In this document: piece after piece, positions 1-9,331 of the stretch | How positions within the stretch are numbered: position 1 is the stretch's first letter | Layout of the letters: every line of letters begins with the position of its first letter | Assembly (NCBI RefSeq): GCF_011516945.1 | Contig: NZ_WOTH01000010.1 | Span: forward strand, 48,109 to 112,108 | Length of the DNA: 64,000 nucleotides | Direction of reading: 5' to 3' | Source of the DNA: Acetobacter estunensis | GTDB lineage: Bacteria > Pseudomonadota > Alphaproteobacteria > Acetobacterales > Acetobacteraceae | Notes under the pieces: generated by a model | Databases searched by the model: none | What the model saw: the letters and a program-made list of their open reading frames with translations, nothing else | What the model was told of the DNA's origin: nothing | Position numbers and translations under genes: made by a program

Positions 1-138
1 CGTTCCACCGCGCGCGGCCTCAAGCGACGCCAACCGCGCCCGATCCCGTCGCAGACGCAACGCGGCACCGATGGAGAGAACAAGCGCCACGCCCAGTGCT
101 AAGCCATAGGACGCCAGAATGTAGGGAAGATGCGTCAT
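1..138 (-). CDS. ccmD: Heme exporter protein CcmD (partial)
   Basis: Reading leftward from an ATG at 138, the frame encodes a short protein with one membrane helix (residues about 5-26) followed by a basic, helical cytoplasmic stretch rich in Arg and Leu. This is the usual form of CcmD, the small subunit that helps release holo-CcmE from the CcmABC complex in cytochrome c maturation. The start overlaps the ccmC stop by four bases (ATGA), so the two are translationally coupled. The window edge cuts the gene after 46 codons; little of a normal CcmD should be missing. The call rests mainly on position after ccmC and on topology, because CcmD has little sequence conservation. Confidence 0.8.
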   Translation of the reverse strand, partial: MTHLPYILASYGLALGVALVLSIGAALRLRRDRARLASLEAARGGT

Positions 139-938
139 GCCGCCTGCTCCGTTGCCGCGTCCCGCGCACGACGCGGGCTGGACAGCAGCGCACGTATGCG
201 ACTCTCCATCACCCCTGCCCGCAGACGCGCCACCACGATGGCGGCAAAACCGAGCGTGAAGCCAAGGGTGGAGATGGCCAGCGGCCAGAGCATGGAGTGT
301 GACATGGTGGGCGCACCGGTCAGTGTGATGCTGTCGGGCTGATGAAGTGTGTTCCACCACTGCACGCTGAACTTGATGATCGGCAGATCCACGCCCCCTG
401 CCAGCGCAAGAATGGCGGCCGCCCTGTAGCCACGCTGCGGATCGTCGAAGGCACGGATCAGCGCGATGTGCCCGAGATAGAGAAAGAACAGCACCAGCAC
501 AGAGGTCAGGCGCGCGTCCCACACCCACCATGTGCCCCACATCGGCTTGCCCCACAGGGAACCAGTCGCCAGACACACTGCCGTCACGCACGCACCCACC
601 GGCCCGATCTCGACCGCCGCCAGATCGGCCAGCGGATGCCGCCACACCAGCGAGAGCACCGAACAGACCACCAGCGCGAAATAGCCCGAGGACGCCAGCC
701 ACGCGCAGGGCACATGCACATACATGATGCGCACCGAATCCCCCTGCTGCCAGTCAGCCGGGGAGAAGAACAGCCCCCAGCCCAGCCCAACGAGCGTCAG
801 CACCAGCGCGGGCCATGTCAGCCACGGCTGCATCCGATCCCCCAGACGCAGGAAGCGACCGGGGTTGGCATAGCGATGAAACAGGGCTCCGGCCCGTCCG
901 GTGAGTGTCGGCGTCGCGCTCAAATTCCGTCCGTTCAT
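135..938 (-). CDS. ccmC: Heme ABC transporter permease CcmC
   Basis: A 267-residue, six-helix membrane protein that presents heme to CcmE in the periplasm during System I cytochrome c maturation. The tryptophan-rich WGTWWVWD motif is at residues 134-141. The two heme-ligand histidines of the family have counterparts at His75 (in YVHVP) and His199 (in WNTLHQ). The N-terminus is about 20 residues longer than in E. coli CcmC. No ccmA or ccmB lies upstream; the next gene is divergent. So ccmC heads this operon (ccmC-ccmD and onward to the left), and ccmAB must lie elsewhere. Confidence 0.95.
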   Translation of the reverse strand: MNGRNLSATPTLTGRAGALFHRYANPGRFLRLGDRMQPWLTWPALVLTLVGLGWGLFFSPADWQQGDSVRIMYVHVPCAWLASSGYFALVVCSVLSLVWRHPLADLAAVEIGPVGACVTAVCLATGSLWGKPMWGTWWVWDARLTSVLVLFFLYLGHIALIRAFDDPQRGYRAAAILALAGGVDLPIIKFSVQWWNTLHQPDSITLTGAPTMSHSMLWPLAISTLGFTLGFAAIVVARLRAGVMESRIRALLSSPRRARDAATEQAA

Positions 939-1130
939 GTCGGGGCGTCCGCAAGGAATAGCCCGAAGGATTGATCGCCCCTTATGGCGCAGCGTCCGCG
1001 CGCGCGAAAGACGGCCACAAAACCGGGCAGGGGTCGTGCGAGCGCTCCTCCTACACTATCATCGCGTCCCTGACACGGCCCGCCCCCTGCATGGGCGGCC
1101 CTCCTTCTGGTCAACGCGGAGCCCTCTTTC

Positions 1131-1424
1131 ATGCTGTTCGCCATCATCTGCACCGACAAACCCGGCTGTTTCGAAACCCGCTCGGCCACCCGTCCGGACC
1201 ATCTGGCCTATCTCAAATCCCATGCGGAGCGCATCCAGTTCGCTGGCCCCATGATGGGACCGGACGGCAAGCCATCGGGCAGCATCGTCATGCTGGAAGC
1301 GGACGATCTCGCCACCGCCCGGGGTTTCGCCGCCGCCGATCCTTACGCCAAGGTGGACCTGTTCGAGAGTGTGATCGTCCGCCCGCTGCGCACGGTGTTC
1401 CGCGATGGAGCGCTCGCGGAATGA
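1131..1424 (+). CDS. YciI-like protein
   Basis: A 97-residue protein of the YciI/YCII-related family. It shows the typical start (beta strand MLFAIICTDKPG), the invariant His in RPDHLAYL (about residue 23), the GPMMGPDGKPSGS turn, and the late AAADPYAKVDLFESVIVRP segment with the conserved Asp-Pro-Tyr. The family has a dimeric ferredoxin-like fold; its substrate is generally unknown. Its stop overlaps the start of the following EVE-domain gene (ATGA), a pairing that suggests a two-gene operon. The gene is divergent from ccmC. Confidence 0.88.
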   Translation: MLFAIICTDKPGCFETRSATRPDHLAYLKSHAERIQFAGPMMGPDGKPSGSIVMLEADDLATARGFAAADPYAKVDLFESVIVRPLRTVFRDGALAE

Positions 1425-1855
1425 CCACCGCGCCGCGTGGCTACTGGCTCATCAAGTCCGAGCTGGACGCCTTTTCATGGGATGAGCAGGTCACGAACGA
1501 CGTGGAGCCTTGGACCGGGGTGCGCAACCATCAGGCCAAAAAGAATCTCGCGGCCATGAAGAAGGGCGACCGCGCTTTCTTCTACCACTCCAATGTGGGC
1601 CGCGAGATCGTGGGTGTGGTGGAAGTCGCGCGGGAAGCCTATCCCGATCCCACCGCCGAATCCGGCGCATGGGTGTGCGTGGATGTCAAAACCGTCGCCC
1701 CCATGCCTCGGCCGATAACACTGGCGGAAATCAAGGCCACTCCTGCGCTCACGGACCTCGCTCTGGTGCGGCAGTCACGCCTGTCCGTCGTGCCGGTCTC
1801 CCCTGAACACTGGACCATTCTGTGCGACATGGGTGGCTGGGGCGGATGCGACTGA
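1421..1855 (+). CDS. EVE domain-containing protein
   Basis: A 144-residue EVE (PUA-like) protein. Seen features include the opening YWLIKSELDAFSWDEQV, then WTGVRNHQAKKNLAAMKKGDRAFFYHSN and the VGVVEVAREAYPDP strand, all typical of the fold that binds modified nucleobases. The frame is open far upstream, to 971, but the ATG at 1421 overlaps the yciI stop and gives the normal family length, so this start was chosen. The role is inferred only from the fold: recognition of a modified base in DNA or RNA. Confidence 0.9.
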   Translation: MTTAPRGYWLIKSELDAFSWDEQVTNDVEPWTGVRNHQAKKNLAAMKKGDRAFFYHSNVGREIVGVVEVAREAYPDPTAESGAWVCVDVKTVAPMPRPITLAEIKATPALTDLALVRQSRLSVVPVSPEHWTILCDMGGWGGCD

Positions 1856-2000
1856 TACCAGCATTCTCGGAAACTGGGGTTTGTCTCGCCTCGGCAGAAA
1901 TCACAGACTCCCGGCTTCCCAAGGTCACGGTCTTTGGTGGGGTGGCTCCATTTAGCTGCCGCCGAAAAGGTCAATCGTAAGGGCGTTGGTATAGCCGCCG
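1856..2000. other. Spacer between convergent EVE and KirBac genes
   Basis: This 145-base gap separates two convergent genes. On the plus strand one frame stays open for about 41 codons (roughly 1856-1978) without a convincing start or ribosome binding site, and I do not recognise its product. I see no poly-T hairpin. It may be a decayed coding remnant or a plain spacer. Confidence 0.3.
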
Positions 2001-3065
2001 TCAGCCGACCGGGGCATCCTCCTCCGCGTGCTTGCGTTCCTCGGTATCGTGGAAGCGGGAATAATCCACGGCAATGCCGCCGTTGGGCCGCGTATGCACG
2101 ATGTCCACGAAGCGATGGTTCCACAGAACACGATCGAACGCATAGGCCGTCCGGGCAAACACGGTCTGCCCCATGGCCTCGTCCGTGCCGGTCACCGTCA
2201 CCACGATCTCGGCCTCTTCCGAATCCAGTTCCTTGAGTGAGTGCTGGTGCAACGGACTTGTCTCGGTGATGACATGCGCCAGCACAAAGGCAAAACGCAG
2301 CACCGGCACATGCGCCTGCACCAGAAGCAGCGGCTCGAACTGACGCTCCAGATGACCATCCGCCGTGACCGTCAGGCGGGATAGCGCCACCTCCACATCC
2401 AGCGACAGGATCACGCTGCGGCGACAGTTGGCCAGCCGGATGCACAGCGCGGACACGCCATTCTCGTCCGAGATCACCGCCTGATTGCTGAACATGATCC
2501 GCGCCTTGGGGCGAGCGATACGGGCGAACACGGCTCCCGTGGCCAGCGCGTTGATCATCATGCCCAGCAGCGCCTCGACCGAGACGACGGAATTGGTCCA
2601 TGTCCCGGTGGGCGACCACACGCCATATCCGATGGTGGAGAGCGTCTGCACGCTGAAGAAGAACAGATCCGCCAGATCGGGCGCGTGCGGACCGCTCACC
2701 TCACCCGGCGCGATGGCATAAAGCAGAGCGAAGGCAAGATTGATGAGCACATAGGCCAGAAAGGCCCAACCCACGAAAGCACCCCAGCTTGCGGTCAGGG
2801 CGTGATGATAAAGGTCCGACCACATGGCGTCATGCACGCCCACGCGCACCACATCGTCATGTGTCTTGTCTTCCAGTGCGTGCGCACGGAAACGCCGGAC
2901 CGCCTCCCGCGTGGTGATCCGCTTCGCGTCCCCTTGATCCTTCCCGCCAGTCTCGCGGGCCGCCTTCGGAGCGGCCACCGCTTCATCGGGAACTCCCTTC
3001 TCTCCCCATGTCCGCCCCTCGGAGGAGGTGTCGTGCGCATTCAGACGCCGCCAGATCTTCTTCAC
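2001..3065 (-). CDS. KirBac-type inward rectifier potassium channel
   Basis: A 354-residue two-helix potassium channel. It has a charged N-terminus, a slide-helix/outer-helix region (about 85-118), a pore with selectivity filter TIGYG at residues 144-148, an inner helix (about 158-182) ending in the ARPKARIMFS linker, and a long cytoplasmic immunoglobulin-like domain. This layout is that of prokaryotic Kir channels, which conduct potassium across the inner membrane. The start is GTG with AGAGG a few bases upstream. The N-terminal tail, about 60 charged residues, is longer than in characterised KirBacs. The gene is divergent from the guanine deaminase, with about 180 bases between starts. Confidence 0.93.
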   Translation of the reverse strand: MKKIWRRLNAHDTSSEGRTWGEKGVPDEAVAAPKAARETGGKDQGDAKRITTREAVRRFRAHALEDKTHDDVVRVGVHDAMWSDLYHHALTASWGAFVGWAFLAYVLINLAFALLYAIAPGEVSGPHAPDLADLFFFSVQTLSTIGYGVWSPTGTWTNSVVSVEALLGMMINALATGAVFARIARPKARIMFSNQAVISDENGVSALCIRLANCRRSVILSLDVEVALSRLTVTADGHLERQFEPLLLVQAHVPVLRFAFVLAHVITETSPLHQHSLKELDSEEAEIVVTVTGTDEAMGQTVFARTAYAFDRVLWNHRFVDIVHTRPNGGIAVDYSRFHDTEERKHAEEDAPVG

Positions 3066-3244
3066 CGTTGCCTCTTACTTTCTTCGATGAACGAGCCGGG
3101 CCATCGAACCACCCCTTTCCCTCACCGATAAGCCGCCCCCATCGTCCTGACCATGGGAGGCCCACGCATGGAACCCCCGCATTCCATGCCGTGACACATG
3201 CGCGTTATCGTCGCGTCTCCAGCCTCAGCCGAAAGAGACCGCCC

Positions 3245-4582
3245 GTGAAGTCTGCTGCCCCTACCGCCCTGCGCGGACGCATCGTCACTTTCCGCGCCGA
3301 TCCTTTCGCAACCGATCCCTCCTCCGCTCTGTTGATCGAAGAGGACGGCCTTATCCTGATGGAAAACGGCCAGATCAACGCCGTGGGGTCCTACGACCGA
3401 CTCCGCCATCGGCTTTCTCCCGACACGACACTCGTGTCTTACGGCAAGGCACTGATTTCGGCGGGCTTCATCGACACGCATGTGCACTACCCCCAGCTTC
3501 CCGTCATCGCGTCATGGGGCGAGCAGCTACCACAATGGCTGGAGCGCTATGTCTTTCCCGCCGAGGCCGCCTTTGCAGACCCGCAGCTTGCCCGTGACGT
3601 AGCCCGGCGCTTCCTGCGTGAACTCATGCGCGCAGGCACCACCACAGCCTGCGCGTACTGCACGGTGCATCCCCAGTCGGTTGACGCATTCTTTACCGAA
3701 TCCGAGCGTCTAGGCACCCGCATGATCGCCGGCAAGGTGCTGATGGATCGCAACGCACCTGCCGAGTTGCGCGACACAGCTGCCAGCGGCCATGCTGAGT
3801 CGAGCGCCCTGATCGCCCGCTGGCACGGTCGAGGCCGTCAGCTTTATGCCGTCACACCCCGCTTTGCCATCACCAGCACACCAGAACAGCTCGAAGCGGC
3901 GGGCGATCTCCTGCGCACGCATGACGGCGTGTATCTGCAAACGCATCTGGCGGAGAACATGGAGGAAATCGCCACCGTGCGCCGCCTTTTCCCCGAACGC
4001 AGCTCCTATCTGGATGTCTATGACCACGCCGGACTGCTCGGCCCGCGCTCGGTGTTCGGCCATGCCATTCACATGACGGAGACCGATTTCTGCCGCTGTC
4101 ACGAGACGGACTCTGCCCTTGCCCATTGCCCCACATCCAATCTGTTCCTCGGCAGTGGGTTGTTTCGGGTGTTTGACGCGCTCGATCGCCGTCGCCCGGT
4201 GCGTGTGGGGCTGGGCACGGACATTGGCGCCGGCACCTCGCTTTCGCATCTCCGCACCATGGGCGAAGCCTACAAGGTCGCGCAGTTGACGGGGCGAAGC
4301 CTGCATCCGGCGCAGGCGCTCTGGCTCGCGACAGCCGGGGCCGCCCGCTCGCTGTCACTGGACACGCAGATCGGCACGATTGCGCCCGGAATGGAAGCCG
4401 ATCTGTGCGTGCTCGATCCCTGCGCCACGCCCCTCCTGCGCTACCGCACGGAGCGTTGCGCAAGCATTGAGGAATTGCTCTTCGTATTGATGACATTGGG
4501 GGATGAGCGTTGCGTGAAAGCCACATGGGTGGCGGGTCGCCTCATTCATGAAAATGCTGGCGACACAAGCTCCGAACGGTGA
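3245..4582 (+). CDS. guaD: Guanine deaminase
   Basis: A 445-residue amidohydrolase converting guanine to xanthine. Metal-site motifs are in order: DTHVHYPQ (His79, His81), THLAE (His234), GHAIH (His273) and GTDIGAGTS (Asp326). The ACAYCTVH segment (about residues 135-142) and SWGEQLPQWL are also typical of bacterial guanine deaminases. The frame is open further upstream, but that part runs antisense into the channel gene; a GTG at 3245 gives normal length and removes the unlikely Arg/Pro-rich extension. Function is well supported by motifs; there is no purine operon beside it. Confidence 0.92.
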   Translation: MKSAAPTALRGRIVTFRADPFATDPSSALLIEEDGLILMENGQINAVGSYDRLRHRLSPDTTLVSYGKALISAGFIDTHVHYPQLPVIASWGEQLPQWLERYVFPAEAAFADPQLARDVARRFLRELMRAGTTTACAYCTVHPQSVDAFFTESERLGTRMIAGKVLMDRNAPAELRDTAASGHAESSALIARWHGRGRQLYAVTPRFAITSTPEQLEAAGDLLRTHDGVYLQTHLAENMEEIATVRRLFPERSSYLDVYDHAGLLGPRSVFGHAIHMTETDFCRCHETDSALAHCPTSNLFLGSGLFRVFDALDRRRPVRVGLGTDIGAGTSLSHLRTMGEAYKVAQLTGRSLHPAQALWLATAGAARSLSLDTQIGTIAPGMEADLCVLDPCATPLLRYRTERCASIEELLFVLMTLGDERCVKATWVAGRLIHENAGDTSSER

Positions 4583-4722
4583 TGGCGCACGTTTTTCCAC
4601 ACCCCATGCACAAAAGACACACTGCAACAGAACTGCAATATTAATGTCACCGAGCCTTCACCCCGTTACGCGAGGAGAAAGATTACCACCCGGTCATCCC
4701 ACTGCGCCGGATAGCGAGAGAG

Positions 4723-6381
4723 ATGACCCTGTCCCCCCGTTCTGTTCTGCTTGCCCTGACCATGCTGAGCGGCGCCTCAGCCGTCATGGTTCACCCCGCC
4801 AACGCTACAACGTCCGACAGCGCGGAAGTTGCAGCCCTTCGTCGTGAAATGGCCGAGATGCGCCGCGAGATGTCGGTGATGCGCTCCGAACTGCGCACGC
4901 AGGCACCCTCAGCGGCCAAGGCCGCTCATGGGCGCCATGTCGCGGCCAGGCACACGGCCCCCAACTACAACAGCGCGCCTGAGCAAGGCATTGCCTTCAA
5001 TCAGCCTGCCAAGGTTTCCTACCACGCCTCTGGCGATGGTCGTCCCGTATCGGATCGCGGCATCGTCAGTTCGTGGGAAGACTTCAAACGTGCGTCCGCC
5101 GACACTGAAGTGGTGCAGGTCGGCGGCATGAAGATCGGCTTCCCCGGCGGTCGCCCGACCATCCAGTCCGAAGACGGCAAATACGCTTTCTCCATCGGTC
5201 TGGCCTTCCATGAAGACTTCGGTGGCTTCATGGGCGTGAGCGGTGCCGGCACTCAGGCTAAATCCAGCCAGAAGTTCAACTCCTTCACCTCCAACGCCCG
5301 TCGTCTGCGTGTGCCGATGACCTTCCGCTACAAAGACTGGGTGGCCAACGTCACACCAGACTTCGGTGCGGGCAACAACGACGGCACCGTTGGCCTCTAT
5401 GAAGGCAACCTGAACTACGCCGGACTGCGCAACACCATCCTGACCGTCGGTTACTTCCAGCCGCGTGTGACGGAAGAAGACGCCGAGAGCTCCAACGACT
5501 TCGAAATGATGGAGCGTCCGGGCATCACCGACATGGTGCGTAGCATCGCAGCCGGTGACGCCCGCTTCTCAATCGGCGGCATGCATTACGAAAAGCGCTG
5601 GTGGGTGGGTGCCTACTTCACCGGTCAACAGTTCGGCGGTCGTAACGCCAGCGGTTACTATGGCGGCGACGGCAACATCAATGACAGCCAGACGGGCGGC
5701 CTCGTCCGCGCGGCCGGTCGTCCGGTGGCCACCAAGGACTGGGATGTTCACCTGGGCATTTCCGCCATTTCGGCTTTCAAGCCAAGCAATGGCACCCATG
5801 GTCGTTCGTTCAGCCTGAGCCAGCGCCCCGAGGTCAATCTCGGGGAATCCAGCATGCTCAGCACCGGCACCATCACGAATGTGGCCCAGGTCTGGGCGGC
5901 GGGTCCTGAGTTCGCAATGCGCTGGAAGCGGTTCGTGCTCAAAGGTGAGTACTATCATGTCGGCGTGACACGCGGTCATGAGACGCTGGGCGGGCAGGCC
6001 ATGCACTCGCTCAACTTCGACGGCTGGTATGTCGCGGCCAACTACACGCTCTTCGGCAAGGCCCGCGCCTACAACATCAAGGAAGGCGCCTTCGCCGCTC
6101 CGGGTGTTCCGGAATCGCAGGAGTTCAACCCGGCTCATGGAACATGGGGCGCGCTGGAAATCTCCGGTCGCTACAGCGAAGCGGACCTCAACAGCCGCGT
6201 CAACTCGGCCGATGGTATCCGTGGTGGACGCCAGCAGGTCTGGTCGGGTGGCCTGAACTGGTACCCCAACCGCCACTTCCGTGTGATGGTCGATTTCAAC
6301 CACTTCACCGACGCCCACACGTCTCTGACCATCGCGCGCCACGGCAACTCGCTTGCCGCCCGCGTGCAGGCCGCTTTCTGA
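4723..6381 (+). CDS. OprP/OprO-like outer membrane porin with coiled-coil N-terminus
   Basis: A 552-residue outer membrane protein. A signal peptide (about residues 1-28, ending in PANA) is followed by a heptad-like coiled-coil segment (about 32-60, with ALRREMAEMRREM), a His/Ala-rich linker, and a long beta-barrel region with alternating aromatic strands. The C-terminus ends in Phe (VQAAF), as expected for BAM-dependent barrels. The arrangement resembles the phosphate-selective porin O/P family, common in acetic acid bacteria, where the coiled coil may trimerise or contact peptidoglycan. Substrate specificity cannot be read from the sequence. It is monocistronic, with a strong terminator just downstream. 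Confidence 0.85.
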   Translation: MTLSPRSVLLALTMLSGASAVMVHPANATTSDSAEVAALRREMAEMRREMSVMRSELRTQAPSAAKAAHGRHVAARHTAPNYNSAPEQGIAFNQPAKVSYHASGDGRPVSDRGIVSSWEDFKRASADTEVVQVGGMKIGFPGGRPTIQSEDGKYAFSIGLAFHEDFGGFMGVSGAGTQAKSSQKFNSFTSNARRLRVPMTFRYKDWVANVTPDFGAGNNDGTVGLYEGNLNYAGLRNTILTVGYFQPRVTEEDAESSNDFEMMERPGITDMVRSIAAGDARFSIGGMHYEKRWWVGAYFTGQQFGGRNASGYYGGDGNINDSQTGGLVRAAGRPVATKDWDVHLGISAISAFKPSNGTHGRSFSLSQRPEVNLGESSMLSTGTITNVAQVWAAGPEFAMRWKRFVLKGEYYHVGVTRGHETLGGQAMHSLNFDGWYVAANYTLFGKARAYNIKEGAFAAPGVPESQEFNPAHGTWGALEISGRYSEADLNSRVNSADGIRGGRQQVWSGGLNWYPNRHFRVMVDFNHFTDAHTSLTIARHGNSLAARVQAAF

Positions 6382-6409
6382 AGACACGTCAAACTGTCGG
6401 CAGAGTGCC

Positions 6410-6449
6410 AAAGGGTGGGAGCTTTAGGCTCCCACCCTTTTTCCTTTTG
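6410..6449 (+). terminator. Rho-independent terminator after the porin gene
   Basis: A perfect 13-bp stem (6410-6422 paired with 6428-6440) with a five-base loop, GC-rich in its centre, is followed by a T-rich tract. It lies 28 bases after the porin stop codon. Confidence 0.93.
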
Positions 6450-6604
6450 TAAAAACAGTTCTGAATTGATGACGATTTTTCAAATGTCACGAAGCATTAC
6501 AATTTCGCTCGAAACTTAAATTCCGCCCAAAAACCTCTTTGCGCTTACATTTCATTTATCCCACTGCGGCATCCGAAACCATTCTCGGGAGACGCATTCC
6601 GCCC

Positions 6605-7684
6605 ATGACACCGATTTATCCTTTTTCGTCTGTTTCTCAGCCCTATCCACAACACCAGTGGTACATCGCCGGATGGAGTGGAGAAATCACCACAACTCCG
6701 CTGCGTCGGAAAATGTTCGGTCGGGATCTTCTGCTCCTGCGCACCCGCAATGGAGACGTTAAAGCTCTTACAGCCCTGTGCCCTCATCGTCAGATGCCGC
6801 TCTGTGCCGATAACCAGAAAGCCGATCGACTGATCTGCCCCTATCACGGCGCGACATTTGACCAACAAGGACACTGCGTAAGCCTGCCGTTTCAGACACA
6901 CATTCCCCAAGGAATGGACCTGACACCCTTCCCCGTCGTCGAGCAGGCCCCTTTTGTGTGGATCTGGGCTGCTCCGGAAGAACCCGCAGACATGAGCCGC
7001 CTGCCGGACACAAGCATCTTATTCCCCGCCGATGACAAGAAAATTCTGTTTGGAACGGGCACATGCCATGTGCGTGCCCGATCGCAGATCGTGCTCGAAA
7101 ACCTGTTCGATCAGTCGCACATCAGTTTCACGCACCCCAAGACACTCGGCACGCGCGACATTGAAAACGGTCCCACCAAAGCCTGTTCCATCGTCGAAGA
7201 ACCGAACCGGATCTCCTTTCAGCATCCCGCCAGAAAGCATCCGACATCCCCCGATATCGCAGCGCTCTTTCCAAACATCGGCCCCATTACAAGCGTGCAG
7301 AGTCGCGCCGAATTGTTCGGTGTTTCCCTTGTGGTCGCGGCAGGATCGGAAATCATTTCCTGCAATCAGGAAGGGCAACCCGGACAGACAATGGGCCGGC
7401 TGGAGTTCCTTCACGGCATCACACCGGAAACCGACACCAGCACGCACTATCACTTCGCCATCCTGCGTGATTTTTCCACTGACTGCGATGAACTTTCGGA
7501 TCTCTATTCCGAACGAAACCGCTCAGTGATTACAGAAGATATTCGCATCCTCGATGCCATAGAACCGCATCTTTCCACAGCTGACGGGCGTCACGAACCC
7601 AACTTCACAAGCGACGCCGAAGCCATCCATATCCGTAGACGGATCGAAGCTCTCATCCGCGAGGAGAGCACGGTGATGGACTGA
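6605..7684 (+). CDS. Rieske-type aromatic ring-hydroxylating/demethylating oxygenase subunit
   Basis: A 359-residue Rieske non-heme iron oxygenase. The Rieske 2Fe-2S motif is CPH (Cys59, His61) with CPYH (Cys78, His81). The mononuclear iron site is in NLFDQSHISFTH (Asn166, Asp169, His172, His177). Size and sequence style are those of vanillate O-demethylase oxygenase (VanA)-like enzymes. An upstream TTG at 6539 is also in frame, but the ATG at 6605 is preceded by GGGAG and starts right at the conserved domain. No reductase (VanB-type) gene is adjacent, so the electron donor must be encoded elsewhere. The substrate is unknown; an O-demethylated aromatic is the best guess. Confidence 0.88.
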   Translation: MTPIYPFSSVSQPYPQHQWYIAGWSGEITTTPLRRKMFGRDLLLLRTRNGDVKALTALCPHRQMPLCADNQKADRLICPYHGATFDQQGHCVSLPFQTHIPQGMDLTPFPVVEQAPFVWIWAAPEEPADMSRLPDTSILFPADDKKILFGTGTCHVRARSQIVLENLFDQSHISFTHPKTLGTRDIENGPTKACSIVEEPNRISFQHPARKHPTSPDIAALFPNIGPITSVQSRAELFGVSLVVAAGSEIISCNQEGQPGQTMGRLEFLHGITPETDTSTHYHFAILRDFSTDCDELSDLYSERNRSVITEDIRILDAIEPHLSTADGRHEPNFTSDAEAIHIRRRIEALIREESTVMD

Positions 7685-7771
7685 TCTTGGCCGCCACCGC
7701 CCCGTGAAATCCACCTTTCAGGAAGCTGACCCCGCTCGCAACGCAGAGAAGGCGAAACGTCCTACCGGCCG

Positions 7772-9331
7772 TTACCGCGCCAAAATGGCAGTTTGTCCTC
7801 CAGCCACAAGATTCTCGAATTTCTGCGGCGCCACCGATGAAATGCCACCAGCGGGTTCTGGATGATGCAGATGATCATACTGAAAGACATCGAACGTCAT
7901 GGTGTCATCGGGCGTCGGCAAGAGTCTGTCATTCCACCCACCACCCAGAGCGCGAATCAGCCCCACGGACGCCTGAACGGACCGCACCGCCACCTGAACT
8001 TCCGCAATCCGTGCATCGAGGGCAGCCTCCTGCGCCACAATGGAGTCGAGATAGTTCGAGAGACCGCCCTTGTAGAGCGTCATGGTCATGTCCTGCATGT
8101 CCATAGCCGTATGGACCGCCGCCTTCAGCCGCATGTCCTCCTCACGAAAGAGGTGCATACGGGACTGTTCGTCCTCGACCTCCCGAAATCCAGCCAAAAC
8201 GGTTGACCGATAATCGTCGCGTGTCTCCCGATAGGCCGCCCAGGAATATTGCAACGCCGCCCGTCTCAAGCCGCCTTCAAAGATTGGCATCGACGCCGTT
8301 GCTCCGTAACTCCATGCGCTGTTCGCCAGTTTTGCAAGATCGAAGCCATTGGCATGAAACCCGCCATCTGCATGAAGAGAGATGTGCGGATAAAAGGCCG
8401 CTCGTGCCACGCCGATGGAGCGGTTGGCCTGTGCCATCACGCGCTCGGCCGCCGCAATATCAGGACGGCGCTGAAGAAGTTCGGATGGCACACCCGACGG
8501 AACGCCCAGTTGTTGAAGAGAGAAACTCTGCGCCGGCTCCAGATGAAAACTTTCCGGAGCCGTGTTGGTGAGCACCGCAATGGCGTGCTCGGTGACCTCC
8601 CTCTGGGCACGAACATCCAGTTCCGCGGCTTGGGCCACGTAAAGACGGTTCTCCGCACGAGCGAGATCGAGGCGGGGAGCGGCCTGATTTTCAAGTTGCG
8701 TGCGCGTCATGTCCACGGCCTTCTGATAATAGGCGATGGACTGACGATAAATCGCATCCTGTGCATCATAACCACGCAGCGCGATGTAATCGCTGGCCAC
8801 TTCCGCCTCCAGACTGAGCCGCGCGCCCGCAAACTCGGCCGCCTTCTGCTGGGCGGCGTATTTGCTCATCCGGACCTGATTGCGAATCTCAGACCACAAG
8901 TCAGGCTCCCATGACACCAAACCGCCATAGAACTCATCCGTCTGCGTGGTCGCCCCCTTGTAGCGAAACAAAGCATCTGCGGACTGCTTGTTGTCGGAGG
9001 CGCCAAAAGCAAGACCCACATGCGGAAGCAGATCGGCACGGGCCCGCATGACCAATGCACGGGCCTGCACAAATCGTTCCGCCGCCGCCTGAAGGTCCGC
9101 ATTTTGATCGATCGCGCGAGCTTCAAGCCCGTCCAGCACCGGATCACCGAACAGATGCCACCAGTCTGTGGGAAGCTGTGCATCCGCCGGCGTCGCCTGC
9201 GCGAAAGGCGCCTGTCCTGTCCAATTCTCCGGCACCACGAAGTGTGGGGCTTCATACCGCGGCGCAAGATCGCAGCCGGACAGCGCAAGGGCCGCGCACA
9301 CACCGGCAGAATTACGAAGAGAGATCTTCAT
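7772..9331 (-). CDS. RND efflux outer membrane lipoprotein (OprM/NodT family)
   Basis: A 519-residue outer membrane efflux factor, third gene of a minus-strand RND operon. The lipoprotein signal ends in LALSGC (Cys20). The early APRYEAPHFVVPENW and DWWHLFGDPVLDGL segments are family hallmarks, followed by two long helical repeats (with the LLQRRPDIAAAERVMAQAN motif at the midpoint). Three copies would form the exit duct across the outer membrane and periplasm for the pump encoded by the two preceding genes. Its start overlaps the adaptor gene stop by four bases. Confidence 0.94.
   Translation of the reverse strand: MKISLRNSAGVCAALALSGCDLAPRYEAPHFVVPENWTGQAPFAQATPADAQLPTDWWHLFGDPVLDGLEARAIDQNADLQAAAERFVQARALVMRARADLLPHVGLAFGASDNKQSADALFRYKGATTQTDEFYGGLVSWEPDLWSEIRNQVRMSKYAAQQKAAEFAGARLSLEAEVASDYIALRGYDAQDAIYRQSIAYYQKAVDMTRTQLENQAAPRLDLARAENRLYVAQAAELDVRAQREVTEHAIAVLTNTAPESFHLEPAQSFSLQQLGVPSGVPSELLQRRPDIAAAERVMAQANRSIGVARAAFYPHISLHADGGFHANGFDLAKLANSAWSYGATASMPIFEGGLRRAALQYSWAAYRETRDDYRSTVLAGFREVEDEQSRMHLFREEDMRLKAAVHTAMDMQDMTMTLYKGGLSNYLDSIVAQEAALDARIAEVQVAVRSVQASVGLIRALGGGWNDRLLPTPDDTMTFDVFQYDHLHHPEPAGGISSVAPQKFENLVAGGQTAILAR

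Noticed and set aside
342..974. A 210-codon open frame antisense to ccmC
   Set aside because: It mirrors the real ccmC frame; the product is Arg/His/Gln-rich with no domain, which is typical of antisense frames in GC-rich DNA.
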